Assembly (NCBI GenBank): GCA_035048495.1
Contig: JASUTR010000049.1
Span: forward strand, 1-64,000
DNA: 64,000 bases
Origin: Euptelea pleiosperma
Lineage: Eukaryota > Streptophyta > Magnoliopsida > Ranunculales > Eupteleaceae
Direction: 5' to 3'
A program made the position numbers and the translations under genes. The notes below the pieces were generated by a model. It was not told where the DNA came from, did no database searches, and was given only the letters and a program-made list of their open reading frames with translations. Below are positions 26,511 to 42,000 of the stretch, in pieces; the stretch's first letter is position 1, and the number at the start of each line of letters is the position of its first letter.

Positions 26511-28278
26511 AGTCCAATTTGAGACGTTGACGCACGGATGGAGCTAACTTGTTTCGCCTATCCCGAATCTTGTTCCAATACTTCAAATGTGTTGAAACAA
26601 TAATAATGGAAGAGTTTGAGTTCAATTACGAGGTCCGATTGCGAAAAAGTCACAAGTTATAGGCTTCGGAATGTAACACACAAACTGAGTCCAATTTGAG
26701 ACGTTGAAGCACGGATGGAGCTAACTTGTTTCGACAGTCATAAATCTTGTTCAAACACTTCAAATTTGTTGAAACAATTGTAATGGAAGAATTCGAGTCT
26801 AATTACGAGGTCCGGTTGCGAAAAAGTCACAAGTTATAGGCTTCGGAATGTAACACACAAACTGAGTCCAATTTGAGATGTTGACGCACGGAAGGAGCTA
26901 ACTTGTTTTGACAGTCATAAATCTTGTTCCAACACTTCAAATTTGTTGAAACAATTGTAATGGAAGAATTCGAGTCTAATTACGAGGTCCGGTTGCGAAA
27001 AAGTCACAAGTTATAGGCTTCGGAATGTAGCACACAAACTGAGTCCAATATGAGACGTTGACGCACGGATGGAGCTAACTTGTTTCGACTGTCCCGAATC
27101 TTGTTCCAACACTTCAAATGTGCTGTAACAATAGTAATAGAAGAATTCGAGTTTAATTACGAGGTCCGGTTGCGAAAAAGTCACAAGTTATAGGCTTCAG
27201 AATGTAACACACAAACTGAGTCCAATTTGAGTCGTTGACGCACGGATGGAGCTAACTTGTTTCGAGTGTCCCGAATCTTATTCCAACACTTCAAATGTGT
27301 TGAAACAATAGTAATGGAAGAATTTGAGTCTAATTACGAGGTTCGGTTGCGAAAAAGTCACAAGTTATAGGTTTGCAATGTAACAGACAAACTGAGTCCA
27401 ATTTGAGACGTTGACGCACGGATGGAGCTAACTTTTTTCGCCTATCGCGAATCTTGTTCCAATACTTCAAATGTGTTGAAACAATAATAATGGAAGAGTT
27501 TGAGTCCAATTACGAGGTCCGATTGCGAAAAAGTCACCAGTTATAGGCTTCGGAATGTAACACACAAACTGAGTCCAATTTGAGACGTTGACGCACGGAT
27601 GGAGCTAACTTGTTTTGACTGCTACGAATCTTGTTTCAACACTTCAAATGTGTTGCAACAATAGTAATGGAAGAGTTTGAGTCCAATTACGAGGTCCGGT
27701 TGCGAAAAAGTCACAAGTTATAGGCTTCGGAATGTAACACACAAACTGAATCCAATTTGAGACGTTGACGCACGGATGGAGCTAACTTGTTTCGCCTATC
27801 CCGAATCTTGTTCCAATACTTCAAATGTGTTGAAACAATAATAATGGAAGAGTTTGAGTTCAATTACGAGGTCCGATTGCGAAAAAGTCACAAGTTATAG
27901 GCTTCGGAATGTAACACACAAACTGAGTCCAATTTGAGACGTTGACACACGGATGGAGCTAACTTGTTTTGACTGTCACGAATCTTGTTTCAACACTTCA
28001 AATGTGTTGCAACAATAGTAATGGAAGAGTTTGAGTCCAATTACGAGGTCCGATTGCGAAAAAGTCACAAGCTATAGGCTTCGGAATGTAACACACAAAC
28101 TGAGTCCAATTTGAGACGTTGACACACGGATGGAGCTAACTTGTTTTGACTGTCACGAATCTTGTTTCAACACTTCAAATGTGTTGCAACAATAGTAATG
28201 GAAGAGTTTGAGTCCAATTACGAGGTCGGTTGCGAAAAAGTCACAAGTTGTAGGCTTCGGAATGTAACACACAAACTG

Positions 28279-31200
28279 AATCCAGTTTGAGACGTTGACG
28301 CACGGATGGAGCTAACTTGTTTCGCCTATCCCGAATCTTGTTCCAATACTTCAAATGTGTTGAAACAATAATAATGGAAGAGTTTGAGTTCAATTACGAG
28401 GTCCGATTGCGAAAAAGTCACAAGTTATAGGCTTCGGAATGTAACACACAAACTGAGTCCAATTTGAGACGTTGACGCACGGATGGGGCTAACTTGTTTC
28501 GCCTAACCCGAATCTTGTTCCAATACTTCAAATGTGTTGAAACAATAATAATGGAAGAGTTTGAGTTCAATTACGAGGTCCGATTGCGAAAAAGTCACAA
28601 GTTATAGGCTCGGAATGTAACACACAAACTGAGTCCAATTTGAGACGTTGTCGCACGGATGGAGCTAACTTGTTTCTCCTATCCCGAATCTTGTTCCAAT
28701 ACTTCAAATGTGCTGAAACAATAATAATGTAAGAGTTTGAGTCCAATTACGAGGTCCGATTGCGAAAAAGTCACAAGTTATAGGCTTCGGAATGTAACAC
28801 ACAAACTGAGTCCAATTTCAGACGTTGACGCACGGATGGAGCTAACTTGTTTCTCCTATCCCGCATCTTGTTCCAATACTTCAAATGTGTTGAAACAATA
28901 ATAATGGAAGAGTTTGAGTTCAATTACGAGGTCCGATTGCGAAAAAGTCACAAGTTATAGGCTTCGGAATGTAACACACAAACTGAGTCCAATTTGAGAC
29001 GTTGTCGCACGGATGGAGCTAACTTGTTTCTCCTATCCCGAATCTTGTTCCAATACTTCAAATGTGCTGAAACAATAATAATGTAAGAGTTTGAGTCCAA
29101 TTACGAGGTCCGATTGCGAAAAAGTCACAAGTTATAGGCTTCGGAATGTAACACACAAACTGAGTCCAATTTGAGACGTTGACACACGGATGGAGCTAAC
29201 TTGTTTTGACTGTCACGAATCTTGTTTCAACACTTCAAATGTGTTGCAACAATAGTAATGGAAGAGTTTGAGTCCAATTACGAGGTCCGATTGCGAAAAA
29301 GTCACAAGTTATAGGCTTCGAAATGTAACACACAAACTGAGTCCAATTTGAGACGTTGACACACGGATGGAGCTAACTTGTTTTGACTGTCACGAATCTT
29401 GTGTCAACACTTCAAATGTGTTGCAACAATAGTAATGGAAGAGTTTGAGTCCAATTACGAGGTCCGGTTGCGAAAAAGTCACAAGTTATAGGCTTCGGAA
29501 TGTAACACACTAACTGAGTCTAATTTGAGACGTTGACACACGGATGGAGCTAACTTGTTTCGCCTATCGCGAATCTTGTTCCAATACCTCAAATGTGTTG
29601 AAACAATAATAATGGAAGAGTTTGAGTCCAATTACGAGGTCCGATTGCGAAAAAGTCACAAGTTATAGGCTTCGGAATGTAACACACAAACTGAGTCCAA
29701 TTTGAGACGTTGACGCACGGATGGAGCTAACTTGTTTTGACTGCTACGAATCTTGTTTCAACACTTCAAATGTGTTGCAACAATAGTAATGGAAGAGTTT
29801 GAGTCCAATTACGAGGTCCGGTTGCGAAAAAGTCACAAGTTATAGGCTTCGGAATGTAACACACAAACTGAATCTAATTTGAGACGTTGACGCACGGATG
29901 GAGCTAACTTGTTTCGCCTATCCCGAATCTTGTTCCAATACTTCAAATGTGTTGAAACAATAATAATGGAAGAGTTTGAGTTCAATTACGAGGTCCGATT
30001 GCGAAAAAGTCACAAGTTATAGGCTTCGGAATGTAACACACAAACTGAGTCCAATTTGAGACGTTGACGCACGGATGGAGCTAACTTGTTTCTCCTATCC
30101 CGCATCTTGTTCCAATACTTCAAATGTGTTGAAACAATAATAATGTAAGAGTTTGAGTCCAATTACGAGGTCCGATTGCGAAAAAGTCACAAGTTATAGG
30201 CTTCGGAATGTAACACACAAACTGAGTCCAATTTGAGACGTTGACACACGGATGGAGCTAACTTGTTTTGACTGTCACGAATCTTGTTTCAACACTTCAA
30301 ATGTGTTGCAACAATAGTAATGGAAGAGTTTGAGTCCAATTACGAGGTCCGATTGCGAAAAAGTCACAAGCTATAGGCTTCGGAATGTAACACACAAACT
30401 GAGTCCAATTTTTGACGTTGACACACGGATGGAGCTAACTTGTTTTGACTGTCACGAATCTTGTTTCAACACTTCAAATGTGTTGCAACAATAGTAATGG
30501 AAGAGTTTGAGTCCAATTACGAGGTCGGTTGCGAAAAAGTCACAAGTTGTAGGCTTCGGAATGTAACACACAAACTGAATCCAGTTTGAGACGTTGACGC
30601 ACGGATGGAGCTAACTTATTTCGCCTATCCCGAATCTTGTTCCAATACTTCAAATGTGTTGAAACAATAATAATGGAAGAGTTTGAGTTCAATTACGAGG
30701 TCCGATTGCGAAAAAGTCACAAGTTATAGGCTTCGGAATGTAACACACAAACTGAGTCCAATTTGAGACGTTGACGCACGGATGGGGCTAACTTGTTTCG
30801 CCTAACCCGAATCTTGTTCCAATACTTCAAATGTGTTGAAACAATAATAATGGAAGAGTTTGAGTTCAATTACGAGGTCCGATTGCGAAAAAGTCACAAG
30901 TTATAGGCTCCGGAATGTAACACACAAACTGAGTCCAATTTGAGACGTTGTCGCACGGATGGAGCTAACTTGTTTCTCCTATCCCGAATCTTGTTCCAAT
31001 ACTTCAAATGTGCTGAAACAATAATAATGTAAGAGTTTGAGTCCAATTACGAGGTCCGATTGCGAAAAAGTCACAAGTTATAGGCTTCGGAATGTAACAC
31101 ACAAACTGAGTCCAATTTGAGACGTTGACACACGGATGGAGCTAACTTGTTTTGACTGTCACGAATCTTGTTTCAACACTTCAAATGTGTTGCAACAATA

Positions 31201-34200
31201 GTAATGGAAGAGTTTGAGTCCAATTACGAGGTCCGATTGCGAAAAAGTCACAAGTTATAGGCTTCGAATGTAACACACAAACTGAGTCCAATTTGAGACG
31301 TTGACACACGGATGGAGCTAACTTGTTTTGACTGTCACGAATCTTGTGTCAACACTTCAAATGTGTTGCAACAATAGTAATGGAAGAGTTTGAGTCCAAT
31401 TACGAGGTCCGGTTGCGAAAAAGTCACAAGTTATAGGCTTCGGAATGTAACACACAAACTGAGTCTAATTTGAGACGTTGACACACGGATGGAGCTAACT
31501 TGTTTCGCCTATCGCGAATCTTGTTCCAATACCTTCAAATGTGTTGAAACAATAATAATGGAAGAGTTTGAGTCCAATTACGAGGTCCGATTGCGAAAAA
31601 GTCACAAGTTATAGGCTTCGGAATGTAACACACAAACTGAGTCCAATTTGAGACGTTGACGCACGGATGGAGCTAACTTGTTTTGACTGCTACGAATCTT
31701 GTTTCAACACTTCAAATGTGTTGCAACAATAGTAATGGAAGAGTTTGAGTCCAATTACGAGGTCCGGTTGCGAAAAAGTCACAAGTTATAGGCTTCGGAA
31801 TGTAACACACAAACTGAATCTAATTTGAGACGTTGACGCACGGATGGAGCTAACTTGTTTCGCCTATCCCGAATCTTGTTCCAATACTTCAAATGTGTTG
31901 AAACAATAATAATGGAAGAGTTTGAGTTCAATTACGAGGTCCGATTGCGAAAAAGTCACAAGTTATAGGCTTCGGAATGTAACACACAAACTGAGTCCAA
32001 TTTGAGACGTTGACGCACGGATGGAGCTAACTTGTTTCTCCTATCCCGCATCTTGTTCCAATACTTCAAATGTGTTGAAACAATAATAATGTAAGAGTTT
32101 GAGTCCAATTACGAGGTCCGATTGCGAAAAAGTCACAAGTTATAGGCTTCGGAATGTAAAACACAAACTGAGTCCAATTTGAGACGTTGACACACGGATG
32201 GAGCTAACTTGTTTTGACTGTCACGAATCTTGTTTCAACACTTCAAATGTGTTGCAACAATAGTAATGGAAGAGTTTGAGTCCAATTACGAGGTCCGATT
32301 GCGAAAAAGTCACAAGTTATAGGCTTCGAATGTAACACACAAACTGAGTCCAATTTGAGACGTTGACACACGGATGGAGCTAACTTGTTTTGACTGTCAC
32401 GAATCTTGTTTCAACACTTCAAATGTGTTGCAACAATAGTAATGGAAGAGTTTGAGTCCAATTACGAGGTCGGTTGCGAAAAAGTCACAAGTTGTAGGCT
32501 TCGGAATGTAACACACAAACTGAATCCAATTTGAGACGTTGACGCACGGATGGAGCTAACTTGTTTCGCCTATCCCGAATCTTGTTCCAATACTTCAAAT
32601 GTGTTGAAACAATAATAATGGAAGAGTTTGAGTTCAATTACGAGGTCCGATTGCGAAAAAGTCACAAGTTATAGGCTTCGGAATGTAACACACAAACTGA
32701 GTCCAATTTGAGACGTTGACGCACGGATGGAGCTAACTTGTTTCGCCTAACCCGAATCTTGTTCCAATACTTCAAATGTGTTGAAACAATAATAATGGAA
32801 GAGTTTGAGTTCAATTACGAGGTCCGATTGCGAAAAAGTCACAAGTTATAGGCTTCGGAATGTAACACACAAACTGAGTCCAATTTGAGACGTTGTCGCA
32901 CGGATGGAGCTAACTTGTTTCTCCTATCCCGAATCTTGTTCCAATACTTCAAATGTGCTGAAACAATAATAATGTAAGAGTTTGAGTCCAATTACGAGGT
33001 CCGATTGCGAAAAAGTCACAAGTTATAGGCTTCGGAATGTAACACACAAACTGAGTCCAATTTGAGACGTTGACGCACGGATGGAGCTAACTTGTTTCTC
33101 CTATCCCGCATCTTGTTCCAATACTTCAAATGTGTTGAAACAATAATAATGGAAGAGTTTGAGTTCAATTACGAGGTCCGATTGCGAAAAAGTCACAAGT
33201 TATAGGCTTCGGAATGTAACACACAAACTGAGTCCAATTTGAGACGTTGACGCACGGATGGAGCTAACTTGTTTCTCCTATCCCGAATCTTGTTCCAATA
33301 CTTCAAATGTGCTGAAACAATAATAATGTAAGAGTTTGAGTCCAATTACGAGGTCCGATTGCGAAAAAGTCACAAGTTATAGGCTTCGGAATGTAACACA
33401 CAAACTGAGTCCAATTTGAGACGTTGACACACGGATGGAGCTAACTTGTTTTGACTGTCACGAATCTTGTTTCAACACTTCAAATGTGTTGCAACAATAG
33501 TAATGGAAGAGTTTGAGTCCAATTACGAGGTCCGATTGCGAAAAAGTCACAAGTTATAGGCTTCGAATGTAACACACAAACTGAGTCCAATTTGAGACGT
33601 TGACACACGGATGGAGCTAACTTGTTTTGACTGTCACGAATCTTGTGTCAACACTTCAAATGTGTTGCAACAATAGTAATGGAAGAGTTTGAGTCCAATT
33701 ACGAGGTCCGGTTGCGAAAAAGTCACAAGTTATAGGCTTCGGAATGTAACACACAAACTGAGTCCAATTTGAGACGTTGACACACGGATGGAGCTAACTT
33801 GTTTCGCCTATCGCGAATCTTGTTCCAATACCTTCAAATGTGTTGAAACAATAATAATGGAAGAGTTTGAGTCCAATTACGAGGTCCGATTGCGAAAAAG
33901 TCACAAGTTATAGGCTTCGGAATGTAACACACAAACTGAGTCCAATTTGAGACGTTGACGCACGGATGGAGCTAACTTGTTTTGACTGCTACGAATCTTG
34001 TTTCAACACTTCAAATGTGTTGCAACAATAGTAATGGAAGAGTTTGAGTCCAATTACGAGGTCCGGTTGCGAAAAAGTCACAAGTTATAGGCTTCGGAAT
34101 GTAACACACAAACTGAATCCAATTTGAGACGTTGACGCACGGATGGAGCTAACTTGTTTCGCCTATCCCGAATCTTGTTCCAATACTTCAAATGTGTTGA

Positions 34201-37200
34201 AACAATAATAATGGAAGAGTTTGAGTTCAATTACGAGGTCCGATTGCGAAAAAGTCACAAGTTATAGGCTTCGGAATGTAACACACAAACTGAGTCCAAT
34301 TTGAGACGTTGACGCACGGATGGAGCTAACTTGTTTCTCCTATCCCGCATCTTGTTCCAATACTTCAAATGTGTTGAAACAATAATAATGTAAGAGTTTG
34401 AGTCCAATTACGAGGTCCGATTGCGAAAAAGTCACAAGTTATAGGCTTCGGAATGTAACACACAAACTGAGTCCAATTTGAGACGTTGACACACGGATGG
34501 AGCTAACTTGTTTTGACTGTCACGAATCTTGTTTCAACACTTCAAATGTGTTGCAACAATAGTAATGGAAGAGTTTGAGTCCAATTACGAGGTCCGATTG
34601 CGAAAAAGTCACAAGTTATAGGCTTCGGAATGTAACACACAAACTGAGTCCAATTTGAGACGTTGACACACGGATGGAGCTAACTTGTTTTGACTGTCAC
34701 GAATCTTGTTTCAACACTTCAAATGTGTTGCAACAATAGTAATGGAAGAGTTTGAGTCCAATTACGAGGTCCGGTTGCGAAAAAGTCACAAGTTATAGGC
34801 TTCGGAATGTAACACACAAACTGAATCCAATTTGAGACGTTGACGCACGGATGGAGCTAACTTGTTTCGCCTATCCCGAATCTTGTTCCAATACTTCAAA
34901 TGTGTTGAAACAATAATAATGGAAGAGTTTGAGTTCAATTACGAGGTCCGATTGCGAAAAAGTCACAAGTTATAGGCTTCGGAATGTAACACACAAACTG
35001 AGTCCAATTTGAGACGTTGACGCACGGATGGAGCTAACTTGTTTCGCCTAACCCGAATCTTGTTCCAATACTTCAAATGTGTTGAAACAATAATAATGGA
35101 AGAGTTTGAGTTCAATTACGAGGTCCGATTGCGAAAAAGTCACAAGTTATAGGCTTCGGAATGTAACACACAAACTGAGTCCAATTTGAGACGTTGACGC
35201 ACGGATGGAGCTAACTTGTTTCTCCTATCCCGAATCTTGTTCCAATACTTCAAATGTGCTGAAACAATAATAATGTAAGAGTTTGAGTCCAATTACGAGG
35301 TCCGATTGCGAAAAAGTCACAAGTTATAGGCTTCGGAATGTAACACACAAACTGAGTCCAATTTGAGACGTTGACACACGGATGGAGCTAACTTGTTTTG
35401 ACTGTCACGAATCTTGTTTCAACACTTCAAATGTGTTGCAACAATAGTAATGGAAGAGTTTGAGTCCAATTACGAGGTCCGATTGCGAAAAAGTCACAAG
35501 TTATAGGCTTCGAAATGTAACACACAAACTGAGTCCAATTTGAGACGTTGACACACGGATGGAGCTAACTTGTTTTGACTGTCACGAATCTTGTGTCAAC
35601 ACTTCAAATGTGTTGCAACAATAGTAATGGAAGAGTTTGAGTCCAATTACGAGGTCCGGTTGCGAAAAAGTCACAAGTTATAGGCTTCGGAATGTAACAC
35701 ACAAACTGAGTCTAATTTGAGACGTTGACACACGGATGGAGCTAACTTGTTTCGCCTATCGCGAATCTTGTTCCAATACCTCAAATGTGTTGAAACAATA
35801 ATAATGGAAGAGTTTGAGTCCAATTACGAGGTCCGATTGCGAAAAAGTCACAAGTTATAGGCTTCGGAATGTAACACACAAACTGAGTCCAATTTGAGAC
35901 GTTGACGCACGGATGGAGCTAACTTGTTTTGACTGCTACGAATCTTGTTTCAACACTTCAAATGTGTTGCAACAATAGTAATGGAAGAGTTTGAGTCCAA
36001 TTACGAGGTCCGGTTGCGAAAAAGTCACAAGTTATAGGCTTCGGAATGTAACACACAAACTGAATCCAATTTGAGACGTTGACGCACGGATGGAGCTAAC
36101 TTGTTTCGCCTATCCCGAATCTTGTTCCAATACTTCAAATGTGTTGAAACAATAATAATGGAAGAGTTTGAGTTCAATTACGAGGTCCGATTGCGAAAAA
36201 GTCACAAGTTATAGGCTTCGGAATGTAACACACAAACTGAGTCCAATTTGAGACGTTGACGCACGGATGGAGCTAACTTGTTTCTCCTATCCCGCATCTT
36301 GTTCCAATACTTCAAATGTGTTGAAACAATAATAATGTAAGAGTTTGAGTCCAATTACGAGGTCCGATTGCGAAAAAGTCACAAGTTATAGGCTTCGGAA
36401 TGTAAAACACAAACTGAGTCCAATTTGAGACGTTGACACACGGATGGAGCTAACTTGTTTTGACTGTCACGAATCTTGTTTCAACACTTCAAATGTGTTG
36501 CAACAATAGTAATGGAAGAGTTTGAGTCCAATTACGAGGTCCGATTGCGAAAAAGTCACAAGCTATAGGCTTCGAATGTAACACACAAACTGAGTCCAAT
36601 TTGAGACGTTGACACACGGATGGAGCTAACTTGTTTTGACTGTCACGAATCTTGTTTCAACACTTCAAATGTGTTGCAACAATAGTAATGGAAGAGTTTG
36701 AGTCCAATTACGAGGTCGGTTGCGAAAAAGTCACAAGTTGTAGGCTTCGGAATGTAACACACAAACTGAATCCAGTTTGAGACGTTGACGCACGGATGGA
36801 GCTAACTTGTTTCGCCTATCCCGAATCTTGTTCCAATACTTCAAATGTGTTGAAACAATAATAATGGAAGAGTTTGAGTTCAATTACGAGGTCCGATTGC
36901 GAAAAAGTCACAAGTTATAGGCTTCGGAATGTAACACACAAACTGAGTCCAATTTGAGACGTTGACGCACGGATGGGGCTAACTTGTTTCGCCTATCCCG
37001 AATCTTGTTCCAATACTTCAAATGTGTTGAAACAATAATAATGGAAGAGTTTGAGTCAATTACGAGGTCCGATTGCGAAAAAGTCACAAGTTATAGGCTC
37101 GGAATGTAACACACAAACTGAGTCCAATTTGAGACGTTGTCGCACGGATGGAGCTAACTTGTTTCTCCTATCCCGAATCTTGTTCCAATACTTCAAATGT

Positions 37201-39066
37201 GCTGAAACAATAATAATGTAAGAGTTTGAGTCCAATTACGAGGTCCGATTGCGAAAAAGTCACAAGTTATAGGCTTCGGAATGTAACACACAAACTGAGT
37301 CCAATTTGAGACGTTGACGCACGGATGGAGCTAACTTGTTTCTCCTATCCCGAATCTTGTTCCAATACTTCAAATGTGTTGAAACAATAATAATGGAAGA
37401 GTTTGAGTTCAATTACGAGGTCCGATTGCGAAAAAGTCACAAGTTATAGGCTTCGGAATGTAACACACAAACTGAGTCCAATTTGAGACGTTGTCGCACG
37501 GATGGAGCTAACTTGTTTCTCCTATCCCGAATCTTGTTCCAATACTTCAAATGTGTTGAAACAATAATAATGTAAGAGTTTGAGTCCAATTACGAGGTCC
37601 GATTGCGAAAAAGTCACAAGTTATAGGCTTCGGAATGTAACACACAAACTGAGTCCAATTTGAGACGTTGACACACGGATGGAGCTAACTTGTTTTGACT
37701 GTCACGAATCTTGTTTCAACACTTCAAATGTGTTGCAACAATAGTAATGGAAGAGTTTGAGTCCAATTACGAGGTCCGATTGCGAAAAAGTCACAAGTTA
37801 TAGGCTTCGAATGTAACACACAAACTGAGTCCAATTTGAGACGTTGACACACGGATGGAGCTAACTTGTTTTGACTGTCACGAATCTTGTGTCAACACTT
37901 CAAATGTGTTGCAACAATAGTAATGGAAGAGTTTGAGTCCAATTACGAGGTCCGGTTGCGAAAAAGTCACAAGTTATAGGCTTCGGAATGTAACACACAA
38001 ACTGAGTCTAATTTGAGACGTTGACACACGGATGGAGCTAACTTGTTTCGCCTATCGCGAATCTTGTTCCAATACTTCAAATGTGTTGAAACAATAATAA
38101 TGGAAGAGTTTGAGTCCAATTACGAGGTCCGATTGCGAAAAAGTCACAAGTTATAGGCTTCGGAATGTAACACACAAACTGAGTCCAATTTGAGACGTTG
38201 ACGCACGGATGGAGCTAACTTGTTTTGACTGCTACGAATCTTGTTTCAACACTTCAAATGTGTTGCAACAATAGTAATGGAAGAGTTTGAGTCCAATTAC
38301 GAGGTCCGGTTGCGAAAAAGTCACAAGTTATAGGCTTCGGAATGTAACACACAAACTGAATCCAATTTGAGACGTTGACGCACGGATGGAGCTAACTTGT
38401 TTCGCCTATCCCGAATCTTGTTCCAATACTTCAAATGTGTTGAAACAATAATAATGGAAGAGTTTGAGTTCAATTACGAGGTCCGATTGCGAAAAAGTCA
38501 CAAGTTATAGGCTTCGGAATGTAACACACAAACTGAGTCCAATTTGAGACGTTGACGCACGGATGGAGCTAACTTGTTTCTCCTATCCCGCATCTTGTTC
38601 CAATACTTCAAATGTGTTGAAACAATAATAATGTAAGAGTTTGAGTCCAATTACGAGGTCCGATTGCGAAAAAGTCACAAGTTATAGGCTTCGGAATGTA
38701 ACACACAAACTGAGTCCAATTTGAGACGTTGACGCACGGATGGAGCTAACTTGTTTTGACTGCGACGAATCTTGTTTCAACACTTCAAATGTGTTGCAAC
38801 AATAGTAATGGAAGAGTTTGAGTCCAATTACGAGGTCCGGTTGCGAAAAAGTCACAAGTTATAGGCTTCGGAATGTAAAACACAAACTGAGTCCAATTTG
38901 AGACGTTGACACACGGATGGAGCTAACTTGTTTTGACTGTCACGAATCTTGTTTCAACACTTCAAATGTGTTGCAACAATAGTAATGGAAGAGTTTGAGT
39001 CCAATTACGAGGTCCGGTTGCGAAAAAGTCACAAGTTATAGGCTTCGGAATGTAACACACAAACTG
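28279..39066. repeat. Large higher-order repeat: alternating 13-mer and 11-mer units, five blocks
   Basis: Blocks start at G monomers at 28279, 30578, 32523, 34824 and 36769 and end at 39066. Lengths are about 2299, 1945, 2301, 1945 and 2298 bp. The 13-mer order is G-H-J-K-J-I-I-E-F-G-K-I-I, and the 11-mer lacks one K-J pair. Rare markers keep this spacing. CTTGTGTCAAC occurs at 29401, 31346, 33645, 35593 and 37889. The one-base-deleted GAGGTCGGTTG occurs at 28222, 30521, 32466 and 36712. Two adjacent blocks form a 24-monomer superunit of about 4.24 kb. The last block has a TGACTGCGACG monomer where others have I. Confidence 0.85.
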
Positions 39067-42000
39067 AATCCAATTTGAGACGTTGACGCACGGATGGAGC
39101 TAACTTGTTTCGCCTATCCCGAATCTTGTTCCAATACTTCAAATGTGTTGAAACAATAATAATGGAAGAGTTTGAGTTCAATTACGAGGTCCGATTGCGA
39201 AAAAGTCACAAGTTATAGGCTTCGGAATGTAACACACAAACTGAGTCCAATTTGAGACGTTGAAGCACGGATGGAGCTAACTTGTTTCGACAGTCATAAA
39301 TCTTGTTCAAACACTTCAAATTTTTTGAAACAATTGTAATGGAAGAATTCGAGTCTAATTACGAGGTCCGGTTGCGAAAAAGTCACAAGTTATAGGCTTC
39401 AGAATGTAACACACAAACTGAGTCCAATTTGAGACGTTGACGCACGGATGGAGCTAACTTGTTTCGACTGTCCCGAATCTTATTCCAACACTTCAAATGT
39501 GTTGAAACAATAGTAATGGAAGAATTTGAGTCTAATTACGAGGTTCGGTTGCGAAAAAGTCACAAGTTATAGGCTTTGGAATGTAACAGACAAACTGAGT
39601 CCAATTTGAGACGTTGACGCACGGATGGAGCTAACTTGTTTCGACTGTCCCGAATCTTGTTCCAACACTTCAAATGTGCTGTAACAATAGTAATAGAAGA
39701 ATTCGAGTTTAATTACGAGGTCCGGTTGCGAAAAAGTCACAAGTTATAGGCTTCAGAATGTAACACACAAACTGAGTCCAATTTGAGACGTTGACGCACG
39801 GATGGAGCTAACTTGTTTCGACTGTCCCGAATCTTATTCCAACACTTCAAATGTGTTGAAACAATAGTAATGGAAGAATTTGAGTCTAATTACGAGGTTC
39901 GGTTGCGAAAAAGTAACAAGTTATAGGCTTTGGAATGTAACAGACAAACTGAGTCCAATTTGAGACGTTGACGCACGGATGGAGCTAACTTTTTTCGCCT
40001 ATCGCGAATCTTGTTCCAATACTTCAAATGTGTTGAAACAATAATAATGGAAGAGTTTGAGTCCAATTACGAGGTCCGATTGCGAAAAAGTCACCAGTTA
40101 TAGGCTTCGGAATGTAACACACAAACTGAGTCCAATTTGAGACGTTGACGCACGGATGGAGCTAACTTGTTTTGACTGCGACGAATCTTGTTTCAACACT
40201 TCAAATGTGTTGCAACAATAGTAATGGAAGAGTTTGAGTCCAATTACGAGGTCCGGTTGCGAAAAAGTCACAAGTTATAGGCTTCGGAATGTAACACACA
40301 AACTGAATCCAATTTGAGACGTTGACGCACGGATGGAGCTAACTTGTTTCGCCTATCCCGAATCTTGTTCCAATACTTCAAATGTGTTGAAACAATAATA
40401 ATGGAAGAGTTTGAGTTCAATTACGAGGTCCGATTGCGAAAAAGTCACAAGTTATAGGCTTCGGAATGTAACACACAAACTGAGTCCAATTTGAGACGTT
40501 GACACACGGATGGAGCTAACTTGTTTTGACTGCCACGAATCTTGTTTCAACACTTCAAATGTGTTGCAACAATAGTAATGGAAGAGTTTGAGTCCAATTA
40601 CGAGGTCCGATTGCGAAAAAGTCACAAGTTATAGGCTTCGGAATGTAACTCACAAACTGAGTCCAATTTTTGACGTTGACACACGGATGGAGCTAACTTG
40701 TTTTGACTGTCACGAATCTTGTTTCAACACTTCAAATGTGTTGCAACAATAGTAATGGAAGAGTTTGAGTCCAATTACGAGGTCCGGTTGCGAAAAAGTC
40801 ACAAGTTATAGGCTTCGGAATGTAACACACAAACTGAGTCCAATTTGAGACGTTGACGCACGGATGGAGCTAACTTGTTTTAACTGCTACGAATCTTGTT
40901 TCAACACTTCAAATGTGTTGCAACAATAGTAATGGAAGAGTTTGAGTCCAATTACGAGGTCCGGTTGCGAAAAAGTCACAAGTTATAGGCTTCGGAATGT
41001 AACACACAAACTGAATCCAATTTGAGACGTTGACGCACGGATGGAGCTAACTTGTTTCGCCTATCCCGAATCTTGTTCCAATACTTCAAATGTGTTGAAA
41101 CAATAATAATGGAAGAGTTTGAGTTCAATTACGAGGTCCGATTGCGAAAAAGTCACAAGTTATAGGCTTCGGAATGTAACACACAAACTGAGTCCAATTT
41201 GAGACGTTGACGCACGGATGGAGCTAACTTGTTTCTCCTATCCCGCATCTTGTTCCAATACTTCAAATGTGTTGAAACAATAATAATGTAAGAGTTTGAG
41301 TCCAATTACGAGGTCCGATTGCGAAAAAGTCACAGGTTATAGGCTTCGGAATGTAACACACAAATTGAGTCCAATTTGAGACGTTGACACACGGATGGAG
41401 CTAACTTGTTTTGACTGTCACGAATCTTGTTTCAACACTTCAAATGTGTTGCAACAATAGTAATGGAAGAGTTTGAGTCCAATTACGAGGTCCGGTTGCG
41501 AAAAAGACACAAGTTATAGGCTTCGGAATGTAACACACAAACTGAATCCAATTTGAGACGTTGACGCACGGATGGAGCTAACTTGTTTCGCCTATGCCGA
41601 ATCTTGTTCCAATACTTCAAATGTGTTGAAACAATAATAATGGAAGAGTTTGAGTTCAATTACGAGGTCCGATTGCGAAAAAGTCACAAGTTATAGGCTT
41701 CGGAATGTAACACACAAACTAAGTCCAATTTGAGACGTTGAAGCACGGATGGAGCTAACTTGTTTCGACAGTCATAAATCTTGTTCAAACACTTCAAATT
41801 TGTTGAAACAATTGTAATGGAAGAATTCGAGTCTAATTACGAGGTCCGGTTGCGAAAAAGTCACAAGTTATAGGCTTCGGAATGTAACACACAAACTGAG
41901 TCCAATTTGAGACGTTGACGCACGGAAGGAGCTAACTTGTTTTGACAGTCATAAATCTTGTTCCAACACTTCAAATTTGTTGAAACAATTGTAATGGAAG

